Notes: generated by a model not told the origin, from the sequence alone. A DNA stretch of 64,000 nt from Salinisphaera sp002433465 (GCF_040361435.1 NZ_APNL01000001.1:186001-250000), one strand, 5' to 3'. Counted from the first letter of the stretch, positions 18,446 through 28,684 are shown. Translations and numbers: made by a program.

Positions 18446-19813
<1,368 letters not shown>

Positions 19814-19837
19814 CCGACGAAGCCGACGCCAAGCTAG

Positions 19838-20110
19838 GGAAGCTCTGCATAACCTCTCACGGATCGCGTTCGAGTCCTCACAGACGGTGCGGCAAGGCGT
19901 CCAGGCGCAGCGCCTGCCTTATTGGCAGGTCAAGCCTGGCAACGCGGCCGCGGCGTCTGTGAGGCCGAACCCCTTGCGGGCCGGGGCTTTGCGCGCGCTT
20001 GATCGGCGTCAGTGTTCGCTACCGTGCAACGAGCACGCTACGCTCTCACTTCCTTGTCAATCACGCGCAAAGCACGCCGGCGCGACCGTGACAGGTTATG
20101 CAGAGCTTCC
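19838..20110. mobile_element. MITE-like non-autonomous element with CTAG target duplication
   Basis: The element is 273 bp and bounded by inverted repeats. Both ends read inward GGAAGCTCTGCATAACCT, then one mismatch, then TCACGG, then an indel before CGCG. Direct CTAG duplications flank it at 19834-19837 and 20111-20114. There is no transposase and no supported gene inside, only GC-rich inverted segments. The GGAAG ends and CTAG duplication resemble the IS5 group, so a related transposase elsewhere may mobilise it. It sits between the convergent radA and the corB-like gene. Confidence 0.8.
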
Positions 20111-21448
20111 CTAGCGCTGGGCCTTGTCGGTGCCGCGGTCCGCGGCGGCCTCGTCGACGCCCGTATCCTCGCCCGCCGCGCGGCGCAGCCTGCGCTTGGG
20201 CGGTTTGACCCGTACCGTCTGCACAAGGTTCGCACGCGTCTGCGCGATTTCCAGCACGTATTTGCCCACCTTGAGCTTGGTGCCGGGCTGCGGAATGGTT
20301 TCCAGATGCTCGGTGATAAGCCCGTTCATCGTTTTCGGCCCGTCGACGGGCAGCTTCCAGCCCATGGCGCGGTTGAGCGAACGCAGCGTGACCGTGCCAT
20401 CCACCAAATAGCTGTCGTCACCGTCCATATAGACGTTCTTGACGCGCGTGGCGGGGTCGGTGGTGAATTCGCCCACGATCTCTTCGAGGATATCCTCGAG
20501 CGTGACCAGCCCCTGGATATCGCCATACTCGTCGACCACGAAGCCGATCCGGCGCTGCTGGTTCTGGAAATTGAGCAGCTGCTGATTGAGCGGCGTGCCC
20601 TCGGGTACGAAGTAGGGTTCGCGCGCCAGGCCGAGCAGGGCGTCCTTGTCGAGATTGTCTTCGGAGATCAGTGCGAGCACGCGGCGCATGTGCACGATGC
20701 CCGCCAGCTCGTCGATGGAGCCGTCGAAAATCGGCAGCCGCGTATGCTGGTTATGCACCAGCTGCTCGAGGATTTCGGCCCAGGACTTGCTGATATCGAT
20801 GCCCACGATCTCGTTGCGAGGCACCATGATGTCCTCGACCGTGGCATTTTCCATATCGAGAATCGACAACAGCATCTGCTGGTGTCGGCGCGGAATCATC
20901 GCGCCGGCTTCGGTGACCACGGTGCGCAGTTCCTCGGAAGACAGCGAATGGGCGGCCGCATCGTCTGCCGATACCCCGAACAGGCGCAGGATGCCGTTGC
21001 CGGCCAGGTTGATGACCATCACCACCGGCCAGGCCACGCGCAGCAGCGGCGCATACACATAAGAGGCCGGATAGGCCACGCGCTCCGGGTGCAGGGCCGC
21101 CAGCGTTTTCGGCGTGACTTCGGAAAAGATCAGCACGAACACGGTAAGGGTGATCGTGGCCACGAGCACGCCGACGTTGCCGAACAGCCGGATGCCGATG
21201 ACGGTCGCGACCGCCGAGGCCGCGATGTTGACCAGGTTGTTGCCCAGCAGGATCAGGCCGATGAGGCGGTCCGGACGATCCAGTAGATGGGCCGCGCGCG
21301 ATGCGCCGCCGTGGCCGGTTTTGGCCAGGTGCTTCATGCGGTAGCGGTTGAGCGTCATCAGCCCGGTTTCCGAGCCCGAGAAAAAGGCCGATAACACGAG
21401 CATCAGCAGCAGTATGCCGAACAGTATCGGCAGAGAAATGGCGTCCAA
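20111..21448 (-). CDS. CNNM/CBS transporter-associated protein (CorB/YfjD-like)
   Basis: Membrane protein of the CNNM family linked to magnesium and cobalt transport. It has three to four N-terminal helices (about residues 5-140) with SAFFSGSETGLMTLNRYRM, a CBS pair (about 200-330; TRLPIFDGSIDELAGIV and IGFVVDEYGDIQGLVTLED), and a C-terminal CorC/HlyC domain. The total is 445 residues. The start is TTG 21448 with AGGG upstream. The stop codon is TAG on the minus strand and lies inside the CTAG duplication of the MITE. The corB-ypjD-ffh neighbourhood is the same in E. coli. Confidence 0.9.
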   Translation of the reverse strand: MDAISLPILFGILLLMLVLSAFFSGSETGLMTLNRYRMKHLAKTGHGGASRAAHLLDRPDRLIGLILLGNNLVNIAASAVATVIGIRLFGNVGVLVATITLTVFVLIFSEVTPKTLAALHPERVAYPASYVYAPLLRVAWPVVMVINLAGNGILRLFGVSADDAAAHSLSSEELRTVVTEAGAMIPRRHQQMLLSILDMENATVEDIMVPRNEIVGIDISKSWAEILEQLVHNQHTRLPIFDGSIDELAGIVHMRRVLALISEDNLDKDALLGLAREPYFVPEGTPLNQQLLNFQNQQRRIGFVVDEYGDIQGLVTLEDILEEIVGEFTTDPATRVKNVYMDGDDSYLVDGTVTLRSLNRAMGWKLPVDGPKTMNGLITEHLETIPQPGTKLKVGKYVLEIAQTRANLVQTVRVKPPKRRLRRAAGEDTGVDEAAADRGTDKAQR

Positions 21449-21516
21449 GAAGTCAGCCCTGAATCAAATGAATGCGCGTCTCGCGTGCCCAAGATCGGCA
21501 CGGGCTACGATGCGCT

Positions 21517-22320
21517 TTACCAATGTTGGCCCAGAATGAGCTCCAGCACCAACTTGCTGCCGAAATAAGCCAGCACGAGCAGCGCATAGCCGGCCAGAGC
21601 GCCGCGTACGGCCAGGCGTCCGCGCCAGCCGTAGCGCCAGCGCCCGTACAACAGCACCGCGAAGAATGCCCAGGCGACCAGCGACAGCACGGTCTTGTGG
21701 ACCAGATGCTGGGCGAACAGGTCGTCGATGAACAGCGCGCCGGTGGCAATGGCCAGGCTCAACAGGAAAAAACCTGCGCCGATCAACCGGAACAGCAGCA
21801 TTTCCATGGTCTGCAATGCGGGCAGCCGGGTGAACATGCCCGTGGGCGGTCGGCGTCTGAGCTGACGATGCTGCAATGCGAGCACGATGGCCTGTACCGC
21901 ACCCAGCGTGAGCAGGCCGTAGGCGAGTATCGACAGCAGAATATGCAGCTGCAGCGGCCAGGCCAGCGCTTCCGTGGCGCTGTGCGAGTCCGGCACGAGC
22001 AGCGCGGCAATCGCGCATAGTCCGGCAAAGGGGTAGATCACCAGGCCCAGCGCGCCCACCGATTCACGCAGCGAAAACAGCCATAGCAGCAACGCCGCCT
22101 GCCAGGCGAACAGCGACAGCGCGGTACCCAGCCCGATGACCAGCATGCCGGAATGCAGGCTCAGATGAACCAGCGAGCCGATCTGGCCGGCCAGCCCCAG
22201 GCCGGCCAGTACGCTGACATGCCAGTAGGGCGCGCCCTGGGCGAGGTGACGCCATACGGCAGCGGCCGCGCCCGCGTAGAGCAGCGCGGCAAGGAGCACT
22301 TCCAGTACGACCAGTGCCAT
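21517..22320 (-). CDS. ypjD: cytochrome c assembly-like inner membrane protein YpjD
   Basis: A 267-residue integral membrane protein with about eight hydrophobic helices, of the CcsA/CcmC-like family. The segment HILLSILAYGLLTLGAVQAI and the later histidine HLVHKTVLSLVAW match the family. The molecular role of YpjD is not established. It lies between corB and ffh on the opposite strand to ffh, as in E. coli. Confidence 0.88.
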   Translation of the reverse strand: MALVVLEVLLAALLYAGAAAAVWRHLAQGAPYWHVSVLAGLGLAGQIGSLVHLSLHSGMLVIGLGTALSLFAWQAALLLWLFSLRESVGALGLVIYPFAGLCAIAALLVPDSHSATEALAWPLQLHILLSILAYGLLTLGAVQAIVLALQHRQLRRRPPTGMFTRLPALQTMEMLLFRLIGAGFFLLSLAIATGALFIDDLFAQHLVHKTVLSLVAWAFFAVLLYGRWRYGWRGRLAVRGALAGYALLVLAYFGSKLVLELILGQHW

Positions 22321-22478
22321 TTATGGTGCAGGGGACTCGTAAGCCATGAGGACCATTGTGCCGTATTTCTCGTGTCGGGCGGGCCGCGAACGTTGCGGCT
22401 TGATCGTTGTTTGGAATGCAGCCGCGTCCTGCGACGTTATACTGGGCGCCTTCATGGTTCCATCGATCGAGCGCGTGC

Positions 22479-23885
22479 ATGTTCGACAGTCTGAGTGATC
22501 GGCTCAATCGCAGTTTTCAGACCATCCGCGGCCGCGGCCGGCTGACCGAAGACAACATCAAGGCCACCCTGCGCGAAGTGCGCATGGCGCTGCTCGAGGC
22601 CGATGTGGCGCTGCCCGTGGTCAAGCAGTTCGTCGACGATATTCGTGCCCGCGCGGTGGGCAACGAGGTGATGACCAGCCTCACGCCGGGGCAGGCGCTC
22701 ATCAAGATCGTCAAGGACGAGCTGACGTCGTTGCTGGGTGAGGCCAACGAAAGCCTCGACCTGCGCGTGAAGCCGCCGGCGGTGGTGCTCATGGCCGGCC
22801 TGCAGGGCGCGGGTAAGACCACCTCCACCGGCAAGCTCGCGCGCTATCTCAAGCAGCGCGAGAAGAAGTCCGTGCTGGTGGTCTCCACCGACGTGTATCG
22901 CCCGGCGGCCATCGATCAGCTCGCCCGGGTCGCCCACGATGTAGGCGTGGATTTTCATCCGAGCCAGTCGAGCGACAAGCCGCTCAAGATCGCGCAGTCG
23001 GCAATGGAGGCCGCGCGCAAGGGCTTCTACGACGTGCTCATCGTCGATACCGCCGGCCGGTTGGGTATCGACGACAAGATGATGGCCGAGATCAGCGCCC
23101 TCAACGAGGCGCTGACCCCGGCTGAGACGCTGTTCGTGGTCGATGCCATGACCGGCCAGGACGCGGCCAATACGGCCAAGGCGTTTGGCGACGCGCTGCC
23201 GCTGACCGGCGTCGTCCTCACCAAGGTCGACGGCGACGCCCGTGGCGGTGCGGCGCTGTCGGTGCGCCAGATCACCGGCAAGCCGATCAAGTTCCTGGGC
23301 GTGGGCGAAAAGCTCGAAGCGCTCGAGCCGTTTCATCCCGATCGCGTGGCTTCGCGCATTCTGGGCATGGGCGACGTGCTGTCGCTGGTCGAAGAGGCCG
23401 AACAGAAGGTCGATCGCCAGAAGGCCGAAAAGCTCGCCAAGAAACTGCAGAAGGGCAAGGGTTTCGATCTCAACGATCTGGCCGACCAGCTGCGCCAGAT
23501 GCAGGAAATGGGCGGCCTGGGCGCGCTCATGGAGAAGCTGCCCGGCGGCGCCCAGATGCCCAAGGGCATGGCCGCGGCCGCCGACGATACCCAGGTCAAG
23601 CGCATGCTGGCCATCGTCGATTCCATGACCGCCCAGGAGCGCGCCTTTCCGGACGTGATCAAGGCATCGCGCAAGCGCCGGATCGCCAGTGGTTCAGGCA
23701 CCCAGGTTCAGGACATCAACCGCCTGCTCAAGCAGCATCTGCAGATGCGCAAAATGATGAAGAAGTTCAAGGGCGGCGGCATGAAGAAGATGATGCGCGC
23801 CATGCAGGGCATGGGCGGCGGCGGTGGCGGCATGCCGCCCGGCATGGGCGGTGGCGGTACGCTGCCACCGGGCATGGGCCGATAG
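22479..23885 (+). CDS. ffh: signal recognition particle protein Ffh
   Basis: GTPase that, with 4.5S RNA, brings signal sequences to the membrane. It comprises an N domain (1-85), a G domain with G1 GLQGAGKTTS and DTAGRLG, TKVDGDARGG, and an M domain (about 300 onward) rich in Met. The tail is Gly/Met-rich, GGGGGGMPPGMGGGG. ATG 22479 starts MFDSLSDRLNRSFQ; the longer upstream frame is rejected. A TATACT box at 22438-22443 could be its -10. The length is 468 residues. Confidence 0.98.
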   Translation: MFDSLSDRLNRSFQTIRGRGRLTEDNIKATLREVRMALLEADVALPVVKQFVDDIRARAVGNEVMTSLTPGQALIKIVKDELTSLLGEANESLDLRVKPPAVVLMAGLQGAGKTTSTGKLARYLKQREKKSVLVVSTDVYRPAAIDQLARVAHDVGVDFHPSQSSDKPLKIAQSAMEAARKGFYDVLIVDTAGRLGIDDKMMAEISALNEALTPAETLFVVDAMTGQDAANTAKAFGDALPLTGVVLTKVDGDARGGAALSVRQITGKPIKFLGVGEKLEALEPFHPDRVASRILGMGDVLSLVEEAEQKVDRQKAEKLAKKLQKGKGFDLNDLADQLRQMQEMGGLGALMEKLPGGAQMPKGMAAAADDTQVKRMLAIVDSMTAQERAFPDVIKASRKRRIASGSGTQVQDINRLLKQHLQMRKMMKKFKGGGMKKMMRAMQGMGGGGGGMPPGMGGGGTLPPGMGR

Positions 23886-24046
23886 CGCTCAAGGGTTTGG
23901 CGCCGGTTCGGTCGCGTATTGCTCGATCGGTGCTTTCCTTTTTCTGCTATTGGCGTACAATGCGCGATCTTTGTACGGGCTTGAGCAGCGATTTATATCC
24001 TGCTTGCAGCATCGTTCATTCATATCAACGGCATAAATAAACGGCT

Positions 24047-24439
24047 ATGGTCAAAATTCGGCTGCAGCGCGGCGGCGCTAAGAAGCGTCCCTTCTATCAC
24101 ATCGTAGTGACCGACATGCGCAACGGGCGCGACGGTCGTTATATCGAACGCCTGGGTTTCTTCAACCCGGTCGCGATCGGTGGCGAAGTGCCGCTGCGTC
24201 TCGATATCGAGCGTATCGAGTACTGGAAGGGCCATGGTGCACAGCTCTCCGAGCGCGTGACCAACCTGGTCAAGAGCTTCAACCGTCACGGTGAAGGCCA
24301 GGCCCCGGCCCGTGCCGCGCCGCCGGTGAGCAAGGCCAAGGAAGCGCCGAACCAGACCGTACCGGCCGGTGAGACGGGCGATCAGTCCGCCGAGGCTGCC
24401 CCGCAGGCCGACGAAAACCAGGCCGGCGCCGCGGAATAA
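24047..24439 (+). CDS. rpsP: 30S ribosomal protein bS16 with C-terminal extension
   Basis: The first 82 or so residues are normal bS16 (MVKIRLQRGGAKKRPFYHIV, RYIERLGFFNP). The remaining ~48 residues are a low-complexity tail rich in Ala, Pro, Glu and Gln, bringing the total to 130. It leads the rpsP-rimM-trmD-rplS operon. A TACAAT box at 23956-23961 upstream is a possible -10, which would give a leader of about 80 nt. Confidence 0.97.
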   Translation: MVKIRLQRGGAKKRPFYHIVVTDMRNGRDGRYIERLGFFNPVAIGGEVPLRLDIERIEYWKGHGAQLSERVTNLVKSFNRHGEGQAPARAAPPVSKAKEAPNQTVPAGETGDQSAEAAPQADENQAGAAE

Positions 24440-24457
24440 TCCCGCGGGCTCGCACGC

Positions 24458-24976
24458 ATGGCAGATCGACCTGTCGTTCTCGGCCATGTGAGCGGGCTGT
24501 TCGGTGTCAAGGGATGGATCAAGGTCTATTCCTACACGCGCCCGGCCGTCAATCTTCTCGAATACGAGGATTGGCTGATAGGCCGCCAGGATGAAACCTG
24601 GCGGCCTTTTCGCGTTCTGGATGCACGCGAGCAGGGCAAGACGCTGGTCGCCTGTCTGGCCGCCAACGACATGCCGTTGGCCGACCGCGATGCGGCGGCT
24701 GAGCTGATCGATCTGCAGATCGCGGTCGAGCGCGACCAGCTGCCCGAACCCGAAGACGGCGAATACTACTGGTTCGACCTGGTCGGCCTGGACGTGGTCA
24801 CGCTCGACGGCACGCCGCTGGGGCGCGTCAAGGCGATGATGGAAACCGGCGCGAACGATGTGCTCGTGCTCCAGGGTGATCGCGAGCGGCTGGTGCCGTT
24901 CGTGGTGGGTGAAATCATCGACGATGTCGACCTTGAGGCGGGCCGTATCGTCGCCGACTGGGACCCTGACTTCTAA
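24458..24976 (+). CDS. rimM: ribosome maturation factor RimM
   Basis: Assists assembly of the 30S head by binding uS19. The N-terminal beta-barrel domain (VVLGHVSGLFGVKGWIKVYS) is followed by a PRC-barrel domain (YYWFDLVGLDVVTLDGTPLG to VPFVVGEIIDDVDLEAGRI). The length of 172 residues is standard. It sits 18 bp after rpsP and 25 bp before trmD in the conserved operon. Confidence 0.97.
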   Translation: MADRPVVLGHVSGLFGVKGWIKVYSYTRPAVNLLEYEDWLIGRQDETWRPFRVLDAREQGKTLVACLAANDMPLADRDAAAELIDLQIAVERDQLPEPEDGEYYWFDLVGLDVVTLDGTPLGRVKAMMETGANDVLVLQGDRERLVPFVVGEIIDDVDLEAGRIVADWDPDF

Positions 24977-25001
24977 ACCCGTTAACCGGCAGTATTCGGC
25001 C

Positions 25002-25772
25002 ATGCGTATCGACGTCGTCACGCTGTTCCCGGAATGGGTCGGCCAGCTCGAGCAGTTCGGTGTGGTCGGGCGCGGGCTGCGCGAATCGCGTCTGGAGCTG
25101 GCCTGCTGGAACCCGCGCGACGACGCCGATAACGCTAGCGGTCGTGTCGACGACAGGCCGTACGGCGGCGGCCCGGGCATGGTCATGCAGGGCCCGCCGC
25201 TGGCCGCGACTTTGGAACGGGTCAAGGCGGCGCGCGGCCATGGCGTGCCGGTGATCATGCCGTCGCCGCAGGGCCAGCCATTCGATCAGCGCCAGGCGCA
25301 GGCACTGGCCGAAGGCGAGGGATTCGTGCTGGTATGCGGGCGCTATGAAGGGATCGACCAGCGCTTTGTCGATGCCTACGTCGACAAGGAGCTGTCGGTC
25401 GGCGACGTGGTGCTCTCCGGCGGCGAGCTGCCGGCGATGATGATCATCGATGCCGTCGCCCGGCTGTTGTCCGGCGTACTGGGTGACAGTCGATCGGCAG
25501 CCCAGGATTCGTTCGTCAACGGCCTGCTCGATCATCCGCATTACACCCGACCGCCTCGATTCGCCGGGCGCGACGTGCCCGACGTGCTGCTCAGCGGAGA
25601 TCACGCGCGCATCGAGCGCTGGCGGGCGCAGCAGGCGCTGGGCGCGACATGGCGTCGGCGTCCGGATCTGCTTGCGCGTTGCGAGCTCGACGCCGCCCAG
25701 AAAGCGCTGCTGGACGGGTATATCGCCGGCGAAACCGACGAATCGGACACCCACGGCGGCTCACGCGAATAG
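25002..25772 (+). CDS. trmD: tRNA (guanine-N1)-methyltransferase TrmD
   Basis: Makes m1G37 in tRNAs with G36, which prevents frameshifting. It is a SPOUT enzyme whose trefoil-knot SAM site includes YGGGPGMVMQ, ICGRYEGID-like VCGRYEGIDQRFVD, and SVGDVVLSGGELPAM. ATG 25002 starts MRIDVVTLFPEWV; the longer upstream frame overlaps rimM out of frame. The length is 256 residues. Confidence 0.97.
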   Translation: MRIDVVTLFPEWVGQLEQFGVVGRGLRESRLELACWNPRDDADNASGRVDDRPYGGGPGMVMQGPPLAATLERVKAARGHGVPVIMPSPQGQPFDQRQAQALAEGEGFVLVCGRYEGIDQRFVDAYVDKELSVGDVVLSGGELPAMMIIDAVARLLSGVLGDSRSAAQDSFVNGLLDHPHYTRPPRFAGRDVPDVLLSGDHARIERWRAQQALGATWRRRPDLLARCELDAAQKALLDGYIAGETDESDTHGGSRE

Positions 25773-25882
25773 AATTTATTGAAAAACCTCGCCACGGGTG
25801 GCGAAAAACGCGTCGAGTTCCGGTATACTGCCGCGTCTTTCAACGCCCCCGTGGCCTCCAAGAACGCTACTAGAGACTGACC

Positions 25883-26230
25883 ATGAGCAACATCATCGAC
25901 GAACTGGAAGCCGAGCAGCAGAGCGGCAAGAATATTCCGGATTTCTCGGCCGGCGATATGGTGGTCGTGCAGGTGCGCGTGAAGGAAGGCGAGCGTGAGC
26001 GTCTGCAGGCCTTCGAAGGCATCGTGATCGCCAAGCGTAACCGCGGCCTGAACTCGGCTTTCACGGTGCGCAAGGTATCGCACGGCGAAGGCGTGGAGCG
26101 CGTGTTCCAGACCTTTTCCCCGAACGTGGCTGAGGTCAAGGTACTGCGTCGTGGCGACGTTCGCCGCGCCAAGCTCTACTATCTGCGCGAGCGCAGCGGC
26201 AAGTCGGCCCGAATCAAGGAAAAGCTCTAA
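25883..26230 (+). CDS. rplS: 50S ribosomal protein bL19
   Basis: The 115-residue protein starts MSNIIDELEAEQQ and contains FSAGDMVVVQVRVKEGERER and LYYLRERSGKSARIKEKL, all typical. The 110-bp spacer after trmD has a small CGCCAC-gg-GTGGCG hairpin near 25790-25803 and a TATACT box at 25824-25829, so rplS may have an extra promoter. Confidence 0.98.
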   Translation: MSNIIDELEAEQQSGKNIPDFSAGDMVVVQVRVKEGERERLQAFEGIVIAKRNRGLNSAFTVRKVSHGEGVERVFQTFSPNVAEVKVLRRGDVRRAKLYYLRERSGKSARIKEKL

Positions 26231-26267
26231 ACGCTTCTTTCCACGCCATGCCTGCATGGCGGCATAG

Positions 26268-26295
26268 AAAACGGCGCCCTCAAGGCGCCGTTTTT
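26268..26295 (+). terminator. terminator of the rpsP-rimM-trmD-rplS operon
   Basis: Stem AAAACGGCGCC, loop CTCAA, GGCGCCGTTTT, followed by T. An 11-bp stem with a U-rich end. Confidence 0.92.
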
Positions 26296-26343
26296 GTATC
26301 TGGCTGCGATCAAGCGGTTTCTTGATTCAGCTATACAACGCTC

Positions 26344-26446
26344 TGGCTGTTCTCAAGCACGCACGTTGTCCGCGCATGAACGCGAAGACACGCGAATTAA
26401 GGCCAAAGACGGGTCGCGCGAAGGCCAACTGGCCTGCTGTTCAGGC
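26344..26446 (+). repeat. dispersed non-coding repeat, copy 2
   Basis: Shares with copy 3 the blocks TGGCTG, CTCAAGCA, GTTGTCCGC, CGCGAA and CGAAGGCC, and adds ACACGCGAATTAAGGCC in the middle, also partly seen in copy 1. By eye this is the longest copy. Confidence 0.5.
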
Positions 26447-26760
26447 CGCACGCGCAAGGCGGTCCGCAGATGGGCCTCGAGATGCTGGGATTTCGCTAGT
26501 CGACCGTCTGAGGGCTGTGGTCTTCAAGGGTGGCCGCAGATTTCGCACATGAACGAGCGCGGCAGATGCGCCCGACGACAGCGCACGATCACGATCTCGT
26601 CTCTTCGATCTGCGTGATCTGCGTCGATCTGCCGACTACTTCTCACCGCTAATGCCACCCAGGCCAAGCCACCCGTGCTGTCGATAGCCCACCAAGGCCA
26701 AATAAATCAATCGGCGTAATACGCGCGCAGACGGCTTCGTGATCATGCACGCAGCGCCGC

Positions 26761-26863
26761 TGGCTGAACTCAAGCAGCCAGGTTGTCCGCTGTTGAGCGC
26801 GAAAGACGGATTGTTCGAAGGCCGGCTGGGGTTATGTTCCCGCCGCGTGCTCAACGTTGCCAT
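26761..26863 (+). repeat. dispersed non-coding repeat, copy 3
   Basis: Blocks TGGCTG, CTCAAGCA, AGGTTGTCCGC, GCGCGAAAGACG, TCGAAGGCCGGCTGG and GTGCTCAACG match copies 1 and 2 in the same order. It lacks about 17 bp present in the middle of copy 2. Confidence 0.5.
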
Positions 26864-26892
26864 ACCCAGGAGCGGCTTTAAAAGCGCTGTTG

Positions 26893-27411
26893 TCAGGGCA
26901 GCTGGCGCACCACGCCGACCAGGCGCTGGGCCCAGAAGTCGTCGTCGGTATCGAACAGCGCCACGCCGCTGTTGGCACCGCTGACGCCGGGGTTGGCCAT
27001 TAGCATTTCGCCCGCCTGGGTGTATAGACCGACCAGCAGCCGGTCGTCGCCCTGGCTGTTTTCGATACGGAAGAACAGCAGATCGGCCGGCTCGGCTTCG
27101 ACCAGTTCGATGGGCTTGCCGGTATCCAGCTGGGCCTGAATATCACGCGGCAGGGCCGCGCCCACGCTCTGATAGGCGGCATATACGAGGCCGCTGTCGT
27201 CGTAGGCCTGGGGGCCGGTCGCGCCGGCCTGGTAGGGGCGTCCCAGGGCCTCTATGGCGGCGTCCGCCACGGCGGCGCGTGTATCGGTGGTGGGCGGGAT
27301 CTCGTTCTTGCTTGGGCTGCTGCTACAGCCAGCCAACATCAGCGCGACGGCGCCGATCAGAATCAGGAGGGTGGCGCTTAGCGCGCGCGCCGGGCGCGTT
27401 CGAATTGTCAT
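26893..27411 (-). CDS. NlpC/P60-fold lipoprotein lacking catalytic residues
   Basis: A 172-residue lipoprotein: a signal peptide ends in LMLAGC (Cys29), then a Ser/Pro spacer and an NlpC/P60-like domain from about residue 45. The fold landmarks are present: LGRPYQAGATGPQAYD, SGLVYAAY, LPRDIQ, PADLLFFR and VGLY. The catalytic Cys of the usual DCSG motif is Asp72 (YDDSG), the His of HVGIY is Leu126 and the His before Ala-Pro is Ala139. It is therefore unlikely to cut peptidoglycan and may bind it or regulate another hydrolase. The neighbouring genes do not reveal its job. Confidence 0.75.
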   Translation of the reverse strand: MTIRTRPARALSATLLILIGAVALMLAGCSSSPSKNEIPPTTDTRAAVADAAIEALGRPYQAGATGPQAYDDSGLVYAAYQSVGAALPRDIQAQLDTGKPIELVEAEPADLLFFRIENSQGDDRLLVGLYTQAGEMLMANPGVSGANSGVALFDTDDDFWAQRLVGVVRQLP

Positions 27412-27474
27412 GGCTCAATCATGCCTCAAGCCCGGCGCATACGGCCAGTTCGCCGCATGCGCCGGGGCCTGGAA

Positions 27475-28500
27475 TCATACCTCGCGATGTGCCGCCTGGC
27501 TTTCGACGTGCGCGTCGCGCGCGGTTTCGTCCTCGCTCAGGGCGTCCAGGTATTTTTCTGCGTCGAGGGCGGCCATGCAGCCGGTGCCGGCCGAGGTGAT
27601 GGCCTGACGATAGACATGGTCCATCACGTCGCCGGCGGCGAACACGCCGGGTTTGCTGGTGGCGGTGGCGTTGCCCTGGGTGCCGCTCTGTACCTTGATA
27701 TAGCCGCCGGCCATGTCCAGCTGGCCTTCGAAAATATCGGTATTGGGCTTGTGGCCGATGGCAATGAAGATGCCGTCGACGTCGAGCTGTTGGGTTTCGC
27801 CGCTTTCCCGGTGTTTGATGCGACCGCCGGTCACGCCCATTTCGTCGCCGAGCACTTCCTCGAGCTCATGGTCCCAGATGATCGACACATTGCCGTTGGC
27901 GACCTTGTCGAAGAGCTTGTCGGCCAGGATCTTCTCACCGCGGAACTTGTCGCGCCGATGGACCACGGTCACATGGGCCGCGATATTGGACAGATACAGC
28001 GCTTCTTCCAGCGCCGTATTGCCGCCGCCGATAACCGCGACGTTCTTGTTGCGGTAGAAAAAGCCGTCGCAGGTCGCGCAGGCGGAAATGCCCTTGCCCA
28101 TGAAGGCGGTTTCCGATTCCAGCCCCAGATAGCGGGCGGTCGCACCCGTGGCGATGATCAGCGCATCGCAGGTATAGATGCCGCGATCACCTTCCAGACG
28201 ATAGGGCGGCTTCGACAGGTCGGTGGTATGGATATGGTCGAACACGATCTCGGTATCGAAGCGCTTGGCGTGTTCTTCCATGCGCTGCATCAGGCCGGGG
28301 CCTTGCAGGCCTTCGACATCGCCGGGCCAGTTGTCCACGTCGGTGGTGGTCATCAGCTGCCCGCCCTGTTCCATGCCGGTGAGCAGAACCGGCTTGAGGT
28401 TGGCGCGTGCGGCATAAACGGCCGCCGTATAGCCGGCCGGGCCGGAGCCGAGAATGATAAGCCGGTGATGAATCATGGGTTTGCTGTCGTCTTTGCTCAT
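27475..28500 (-). CDS. trxB: thioredoxin reductase
   Basis: FAD enzyme that passes electrons from NADPH to thioredoxin. FAD-binding GSGPAGYTAAVYAARA lies near the start, the redox pair is C141 and C144 in ACATCDGFF, NADPH binding is by GGGNTALEEALYL, and the second FAD segment is PGVFAAGDVMD. The protein is 341 residues, slightly longer than E. coli TrxB, with a hydrophilic tail. It is divergent from sppA. Confidence 0.97.
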   Translation of the reverse strand: MSKDDSKPMIHHRLIILGSGPAGYTAAVYAARANLKPVLLTGMEQGGQLMTTTDVDNWPGDVEGLQGPGLMQRMEEHAKRFDTEIVFDHIHTTDLSKPPYRLEGDRGIYTCDALIIATGATARYLGLESETAFMGKGISACATCDGFFYRNKNVAVIGGGNTALEEALYLSNIAAHVTVVHRRDKFRGEKILADKLFDKVANGNVSIIWDHELEEVLGDEMGVTGGRIKHRESGETQQLDVDGIFIAIGHKPNTDIFEGQLDMAGGYIKVQSGTQGNATATSKPGVFAAGDVMDHVYRQAITSAGTGCMAALDAEKYLDALSEDETARDAHVESQAAHREV

Positions 28501-28684
28501 GGTCGATCCTGGCGCAGAATTGGCGATCTAGATTCGTCTTGATGTGGCGCATTGGCGCCCGATTCAAGTCGCGAAGGGCAGTGCGAGCGGCTACACTGCC
28601 ACGCGTCGCGCGCGTTTGCATCCAGCCTTGTCGTTCAGCGATCGAGCCGCTCATGCATCACCGGCTCGGTCTATGGGAGTTGTT

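Larger units (their letters stand above)
26296..26892. other. gene-free region composed of decayed repeats
   Basis: Nearly 600 bp without a supportable gene. It holds two copies of a dispersed repeat (26344-26446 and 26761-26863), and between them a run of CGCAGAT / ATCTGCG words (26530-26632) that can be read as the arms of an eroded inverted repeat. Open frames here are short, basic and not conserved between copies. Confidence 0.6.

Noticed and set aside
19887..20114. Open frame inside the MITE-like element
   Set aside because: It spans the inverted repeat and ends in the target duplication; no transposase motif is present.
20012..21286. 424-codon plus-strand frame
   Set aside because: It lies wholly antisense to the well-supported CNNM/CBS gene and has no recognisable motif.
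26290..26890. CRISPR array in the repeat-rich gap
   Set aside because: Repeats are irregular, degenerate and not separated by uniform spacers, and no cas genes are present.
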